64,000 bases of DNA, taken from an uncultured Pelagibacteraceae bacterium (GTDB lineage: Bacteria; Pseudomonadota; Alphaproteobacteria; Pelagibacterales; Pelagibacteraceae). The DNA is taken from contig CACNFY010000002.1 of assembly GCA_902619925.1 (NCBI GenBank), forward strand, positions 62,001-126,000. The letters run 5' to 3'. A model generated the notes under the pieces. It saw only the letters and a list, made by a program, of their open reading frames with translations. It had not been told where the DNA came from and did not search any database. The position numbers were made by a program, and so were the translations under genes. Position 1 is the first letter of the stretch. Every line of letters starts with the position of its first letter. Of the stretch, positions 59,042 to 64,000 are shown piece after piece.

Positions 59042-60067
59042 ATGAAAAAAATTTTAATAATCGGTGCAGGAGCAATGGGATCTGCCTTTTCACTTCCATG
59101 CATAGAAAATAATAATAAAGTTACATTAATTGGCACACACATTGAAAGTAAGTTAATTAAAAATTTAAAAAAAAATCGATATCATCATATGCTTAAATCA
59201 CGACTACCAAACAAATTAAACATACTAGATTATAAATTTTTAAAATCAGAGTTAAAAAAAAACTATAATTATGTTGTCTTAGCAGTTAGTTCTAAAGGAA
59301 TTGATTGGGTAATAGAAAAACTTGTTAAAAATTATGTTAAGAAATATTATTTAATAGTACTGACTAAGGGATTGTCAATTTATAAAAATAAAATAATAAC
59401 TATTTCAAATAAAATAAATCTTGAATTCCAAAGAAAAGGTTTACCAATACAGAATATAACATCTATAAAAGGTCCATGCTTAGCTGTGGGTTTAATTAAC
59501 AAAGTTAGAACTAGTACGGTAATTGCTAATCAAAGTATTTCTGTCGCAAGCCAAGTAAGTAGAATAATATCAACTAGTTATTATACAACTGAAGTCACAA
59601 AAGATATTATTGGTGTAGAAATTTTGGGGGCTATTAAAAATATTTATGCGATGTTGATTGGAGCTTCTGTTGGTTTAAGTGGCTCAAAATTAAAGGAGAA
59701 TATTAGGCTTAAATATTTTCATAACACTTCCTCTGTATTATTCAGAAAATCGCTTAATGAGATGGAAATATTTACAAAAAAAATGAATGGCAATCCTAAA
59801 ACAGTTTATGGTTTAGCAGGTTTGGGAGATTTATATGTAAGTATCGTTGGAGGTAGAAATAGTAGAATGGGGTATTATCTCGGTAAAGGAAAAAAATATT
59901 TAAATATAAAAAATAAAGAAATGAAAAATATAACAACTGAAGGATGTGATTTAGCTATTGAGATTGGACCAACCATACAAAAAAAATTCAAAAGGAAAGA
60001 TTTCCCATTAATGTTCTCTTTAATTGACTCTATTTGTAAAAATAAAAAATTAAAAATTAAATGGTAA
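59042..60067 (+). CDS. gpsA: NAD(P)-dependent glycerol-3-phosphate dehydrogenase
   Basis: ILIIGAGAMGSAFSLP; IKGPCLAVGL; EILGAIKNIYAMLIGASVGL; GLAGLGDLYVS. Confidence 0.83.
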   Translation: MKKILIIGAGAMGSAFSLPCIENNNKVTLIGTHIESKLIKNLKKNRYHHMLKSRLPNKLNILDYKFLKSELKKNYNYVVLAVSSKGIDWVIEKLVKNYVKKYYLIVLTKGLSIYKNKIITISNKINLEFQRKGLPIQNITSIKGPCLAVGLINKVRTSTVIANQSISVASQVSRIISTSYYTTEVTKDIIGVEILGAIKNIYAMLIGASVGLSGSKLKENIRLKYFHNTSSVLFRKSLNEMEIFTKKMNGNPKTVYGLAGLGDLYVSIVGGRNSRMGYYLGKGKKYLNIKNKEMKNITTEGCDLAIEIGPTIQKKFKRKDFPLMFSLIDSICKNKKLKIKW

Positions 60068-60852
60068 AAAGAATTCTTATAGTTGAGGGTAATACTAGAG
60101 AGGAGAATAATGAATTTACTAAAGTTGGTATTAATACACATACAGAGAGTCTCATTGAAAGTTTAAATTTTTACAATAAACAATTAAATATAGATATTGC
60201 AAATCCTTCATCTGACATAAACTTAAAAAAATCAATAGATAATTTAGAAAAGTATGATGGATTAATTTGGGGTGGGAGCAGTTTGAATATCTATGATAAT
60301 ACTGAAGAAATCAGAAGGCAAATTGAATTCATGAAAGAATGCCAAAAAAAAATAAAAAAAATTCTCGCTATATGTTGGGGGTTACAAGTAGCTGTAACTG
60401 TTGCAGGTGGAGAGGTTAAAAAATCGATCAAGGGTGCACATAGGGGAATAGCTCATGAAATAAAAATAAATAATAATGGGCTAAGTCATCCTATTTATTT
60501 TAACAAAAAAAAAAAATTTAATTCACCTGCATTTAATTTTGATGAGGTAGTAAAAATTCCAAAAAATGCAATTCTTTTATCATCAAATAATTTAAACAAT
60601 GTTATGGCATTAAACTTTAAAACAAGTGTGTCAGATATATGGGGAATACAATATCATCCTGAAATAACTTACGAGAAAATGGTAAGTTTAATACATTTTA
60701 GAAAAGAACGACTATTAAAGAAAGGTGCCTTTAAAAATGAGGATGAAATTAATTCACACGTCAAAATGATCGAAAATGAGATTAAACATACTGAAAAAAC
60801 CTCAAGAATGAGAGAATTAGAAAATTGGATTAAATATTTATATGAAAATTGA
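60061..60852 (+). CDS. Class I glutamine amidotransferase
   Basis: ILAICWGLQVAVTVAGGEV (nucleophile Cys); IWGIQYHPEITYE (His/Glu). Confidence 0.85.
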   Translation: MVKRILIVEGNTREENNEFTKVGINTHTESLIESLNFYNKQLNIDIANPSSDINLKKSIDNLEKYDGLIWGGSSLNIYDNTEEIRRQIEFMKECQKKIKKILAICWGLQVAVTVAGGEVKKSIKGAHRGIAHEIKINNNGLSHPIYFNKKKKFNSPAFNFDEVVKIPKNAILLSSNNLNNVMALNFKTSVSDIWGIQYHPEITYEKMVSLIHFRKERLLKKGAFKNEDEINSHVKMIENEIKHTEKTSRMRELENWIKYLYEN

Positions 60853-62101
60853 AAATTTAGAGGACATAATAAATCACTTTATTGCAGGCAATAAAAATGA
60901 AAAAAATATTGGTATAGAAAATGAAAAATTTATTTTTGATAAAAATAATAAAAATAGATCAAACTACGAACAAATTTGTAAGGTTTTACAATATTTACAT
61001 AAAAATTTTGGCTGGAACAAAGTTATGGAAAATAAAAATTTAATTGGTTTGGAATTAAATGGGAAACAAGTAACATTAGAACCTGGCAATCAAATTGAGT
61101 TGGCTGGAGAAAAATTAAAAAATATTCATGAGGCATGCTCTGAGTCTTTTCAGTTTCAAGATCAATTAATTCAAGCTTGCAAAGAATTTAATTTAGATTT
61201 GATGTCAGTTGGATATGATCCAATTACAAAATTAAAAGATGTTCCCTCAAATCCCAAAAAAAGATATCAGGTAATGACAAAAGAAATGCCCAAAAACGGG
61301 AAGTTGAGTTTAGAGATGATGTATCAAACTGCAGGTACTCAAATTAATCTTGATTATTCTAACGAAAAAAATTTTTCAAAAATCTTCAAACTAGTTAGTT
61401 ATATATCTCCATTATCAATTGCTCTTTTTGCTAATTCCTCAATGAAGGAAAGTGTATTTAGTCAATTTTTATCTTATAGATCATATGTTTGGCAAAATAC
61501 TTCAAGAGGCGGCTTACCAAAAATCTTTTTAGAGGATATGAATTTTGAAAAATATGCAGAATTCTCTTTAAATTATCCATTATTATTTTTAATAAAAAAT
61601 TCCAATTATTTATTTCCAAAAAATTATACATTTAAAGACTTTGTTGAAAATAAAATAATTGAAATAGATCGTGAATCTCCAACTAAAAAAGATTTAGAAA
61701 CACATTTAAGCACCATATTTACAGAAATAAGACTAAAACAGTATTTAGAAATTAGATCAATAGATGCTTGTGAATGGGATTGTCATTGTGCTGCACCAGC
61801 ATTTTATACAGGTTTAATTTACGGTAACCTTGATGAGGCTTTACACACTTTAAGTAAATGGAAATCCGATGATGTTTTAAATGCATATTTTGATGCACCA
61901 AAAAAAGGTCTTAAAACCGAGATAGATGGAAAAGATATTTTAAATTGGAGTAACATTTTTTTAAAAATAAGTAGAGAAGGTTTGATTAAAAGAAATTTCA
62001 TAAATAGTAAAAAAAATAATGAGACAATTTACTTAAAAAATATTGAAAATATACTATCAGAAAAAAAGACAAAAGCTGAAAAATCACTTAAGATAGCCTA
62101 A
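60842..62101 (+). CDS. gshA: Glutamate-cysteine ligase (plant/alphaproteobacterial GCS2 type)
   Basis: GIENEKFIFD; VTLEPGNQIELAGEKLKNIHE; MMYQTAGTQINLDYSNE; EIRSIDAC. Confidence 0.9.
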   Translation: MKIENLEDIINHFIAGNKNEKNIGIENEKFIFDKNNKNRSNYEQICKVLQYLHKNFGWNKVMENKNLIGLELNGKQVTLEPGNQIELAGEKLKNIHEACSESFQFQDQLIQACKEFNLDLMSVGYDPITKLKDVPSNPKKRYQVMTKEMPKNGKLSLEMMYQTAGTQINLDYSNEKNFSKIFKLVSYISPLSIALFANSSMKESVFSQFLSYRSYVWQNTSRGGLPKIFLEDMNFEKYAEFSLNYPLLFLIKNSNYLFPKNYTFKDFVENKIIEIDRESPTKKDLETHLSTIFTEIRLKQYLEIRSIDACEWDCHCAAPAFYTGLIYGNLDEALHTLSKWKSDDVLNAYFDAPKKGLKTEIDGKDILNWSNIFLKISREGLIKRNFINSKKNNETIYLKNIENILSEKKTKAEKSLKIA

Positions 62102-62102
62102 T

Positions 62103-63038
62103 TTGAAAAACATAAATAAAATAATCGCAGTTCAGGCAGACAGTCTTAATTCAATTAATATTTGTACAGATACAACATTTTTACTTTGTTTAGAGGCACA
62201 AAGGAGGGGTTTTAATATATTTTGGTATCAGACCTCTGAAATTACTTTAAGTAATAAAAAAGTTGCTGCAAAAGGATATTTTGTAAAATTTTTTGATAGA
62301 AGTAAAAATTTTTACGTAAAAAAAAATAAAACTGAACTAAATTTAGCGACTTCAAAATACATTTTAATTCGACAAAATCCTCCATTTGACATGGAGTATA
62401 TAAATTCAACTTTATATCTCGAAAAATTAATTTCTAAAGTTAAAATTATCAATAATCCTATATCTATTAGAAATATATCTGAAAAATTTTACTCATCTAA
62501 ATTTTTTAAATATATGCCTCCAACTATATATACTAAGGATATGGAGGAAATTTACAAATTTTATAATAAATACAAAAAAATTGTAATTAAACCAATTCAT
62601 GGCTACGCAGGTAAGGGCGTTCAATTATTAAAAAATAAAATAAATAAAAAAAAATTATCATCATATTTAAAAAAATATGGACACGTAATGGTCCAAAAAT
62701 TTTTACCAGAGGTGAATAAAGGAGACAAAAGAGTATTTATAATTAAAGGTAAAGTTTGTGGTGCAATTAGAAGAGTACCTTTAAAAGGCTCAATTCTTTC
62801 GAATATTTCACAAGGGGGATCAGCAGTTAAAACAATTTTAAATTTTAAAGAAAAAAAAATATCAAAAGTTATTGCAAAAGATTTGTTAAAAAATAATATT
62901 TATTTTGCTGGTATAGATTTTGTGTCCAATTATATAATTGGTGATATTAATATTACATCTCCCACCGGACTTCCTCAATATAAAGAATTGACTGGTAAAG
63001 ATTTGTCCAAAGTTTTTTGGGATGGTTTGATTAATTAA
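62103..63038 (+). CDS. gshB: Glutathione synthetase (TTG start)
   Basis: [61 protein letters not shown]. Confidence 0.92.
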   Translation: MKNINKIIAVQADSLNSINICTDTTFLLCLEAQRRGFNIFWYQTSEITLSNKKVAAKGYFVKFFDRSKNFYVKKNKTELNLATSKYILIRQNPPFDMEYINSTLYLEKLISKVKIINNPISIRNISEKFYSSKFFKYMPPTIYTKDMEEIYKFYNKYKKIVIKPIHGYAGKGVQLLKNKINKKKLSSYLKKYGHVMVQKFLPEVNKGDKRVFIIKGKVCGAIRRVPLKGSILSNISQGGSAVKTILNFKEKKISKVIAKDLLKNNIYFAGIDFVSNYIIGDINITSPTGLPQYKELTGKDLSKVFWDGLIN

Positions 63039-64000
63039 AATAGACCCTCAGTCTCACCTTTTTTATTTAATTTAATTTTGTCAGCTGCCGGTACCTTTGG
63101 AAGACCCGGCATTGTCATTATTGAACCACATACAACAACAACAAAGTTTGCTCCCGAAGATAGTTTAACTTCTCTAATTGGAATTTCATGATTAGAGGGA
63201 GCGCCTACTAATTTTGGGTCGACTGAAAAACTGTATTGAGTTTTGGCAATACAAACAGGTAAATTCTTATATCCATTTGTCTCAAAAGTTTTTAAAGTTT
63301 TTTTAACATCATCAGATGCAGTAATTCTACTTGCACCGTATATTTCTTTTGCAATTGTCTCAATTTTTTCCCAAAGAGGAAGTTGTTCTTTGTATAAATA
63401 ATTAAATTTTTTTAATTCTGATTTTTTACAAATTTTGATAACTTTTCTTGCCAAATCTGCTGCTCCTTTTCCCCCATTAGCCCAATGCGAGCAAACACTT
63501 ACCTGAGCACCGACGCTTTTGCAAAATTTTTGTATAACATTTATCTCTTTATTTGTGTCGTATATAAAATGATTAATAGCGACAACAGCTTCTAAACCAA
63601 ATTTTCTAATATTTTTTATATGTCTCTCTAAATTTATTAGTCCTGTTTTTAATGCATCCAAATTTTCTTCTTTTAAGTTATTTTTTTCTAATCCACCATG
63701 CATCTTCAAGGCTCTAACAGTTGCCACTATTACCACACAACTAGGTGTAATTTTTGATTTTCTACATTTAATATTTAAAAATTTTTCTGCACCAAGATCT
63801 GCTCCAAACCCGGCTTCAGTTACAACGTAATCTGATAATTTTAAGGCAGTTTTAGTTGCAATTACAGAGTTACAACCATGAGCTATGTTAGCAAAAGGTC
63901 CGCCATGAATAATTGCAGGATTATGTTCAAGTGTTTGAGTAACATTTGGTCTAAGAGCTTCTTTTAATAAAACAGTCATTGGACCATGAGCATTTAAATC
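63035..64000 (-). CDS. fhs: Formate-tetrahydrofolate ligase, C-terminal part (5' end beyond window)
   Basis: Frame open to the window edge ([19 protein letters not shown]); [41 protein letters not shown]. Confidence 0.95.
   Translation of the reverse strand, partial: DLNAHGPMTVLLKEALRPNVTQTLEHNPAIIHGGPFANIAHGCNSVIATKTALKLSDYVVTEAGFGADLGAEKFLNIKCRKSKITPSCVVIVATVRALKMHGGLEKNNLKEENLDALKTGLINLERHIKNIRKFGLEAVVAINHFIYDTNKEINVIQKFCKSVGAQVSVCSHWANGGKGAADLARKVIKICKKSELKKFNYLYKEQLPLWEKIETIAKEIYGASRITASDDVKKTLKTFETNGYKNLPVCIAKTQYSFSVDPKLVGAPSNHEIPIREVKLSSGANFVVVVCGSIMTMPGLPKVPAADKIKLNKKGETEGLF

Noticed and set aside
1-64000. tRNA/rRNA genes, IS elements, prophage, toxin-antitoxin or restriction systems
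   Set aside because: None recognised when reading both strands by eye and the ORF products; a tRNAscan/Infernal run would be needed to exclude small RNAs fully.

Overview
AT-rich, densely packed alphaproteobacterial window; gene content and style look SAR11/Pelagibacterales-like (inference, no phylogeny run). It has no tRNA, rRNA, CRISPR, prophage or IS element that I could recognise. About 1-20.8 kb is a surface/regulatory block. It holds a type IV pilus assembly operon (a PilM-PilN fusion, PilO, PilP, secretin, PilB-type ATPase, PilC platform), two pilins and a prepilin peptidase. A beta-propeller autotransporter sits directly downstream of the prepilin peptidase. A full Rsb-like partner-switching set is interleaved: GAF-PP2C phosphatase, HATPase kinase, STAS protein and CHASE2-PP2C phosphatase. 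Also present are a FecR-domain protein with a histone-H1-like lysine tail and a TPR plus beta-barrel protein. The 494-bp gap before the pilus operon carries six copies of an 11-mer (CTCTAACACAA) in a forward x3 / reverse x3 layout, which I consider the strongest unexplained signal. About 20.8-64 kb is mostly metabolism and transport: amino-acid oxidase, Liv-type ABC transporter, a EutA/DoeA-like pair, Pot-type ABC transporter, a dipeptidase/unknown/DUF3726-like/ureohydrolase/ALDH cluster, aconitase, BamB, photolyase, diaminopropionate ammonia-lyase-like, glycerol kinase, GpsA, glutathione synthesis and a partial formate-THF ligase. All family calls are from reading motifs by eye; no database search was run.
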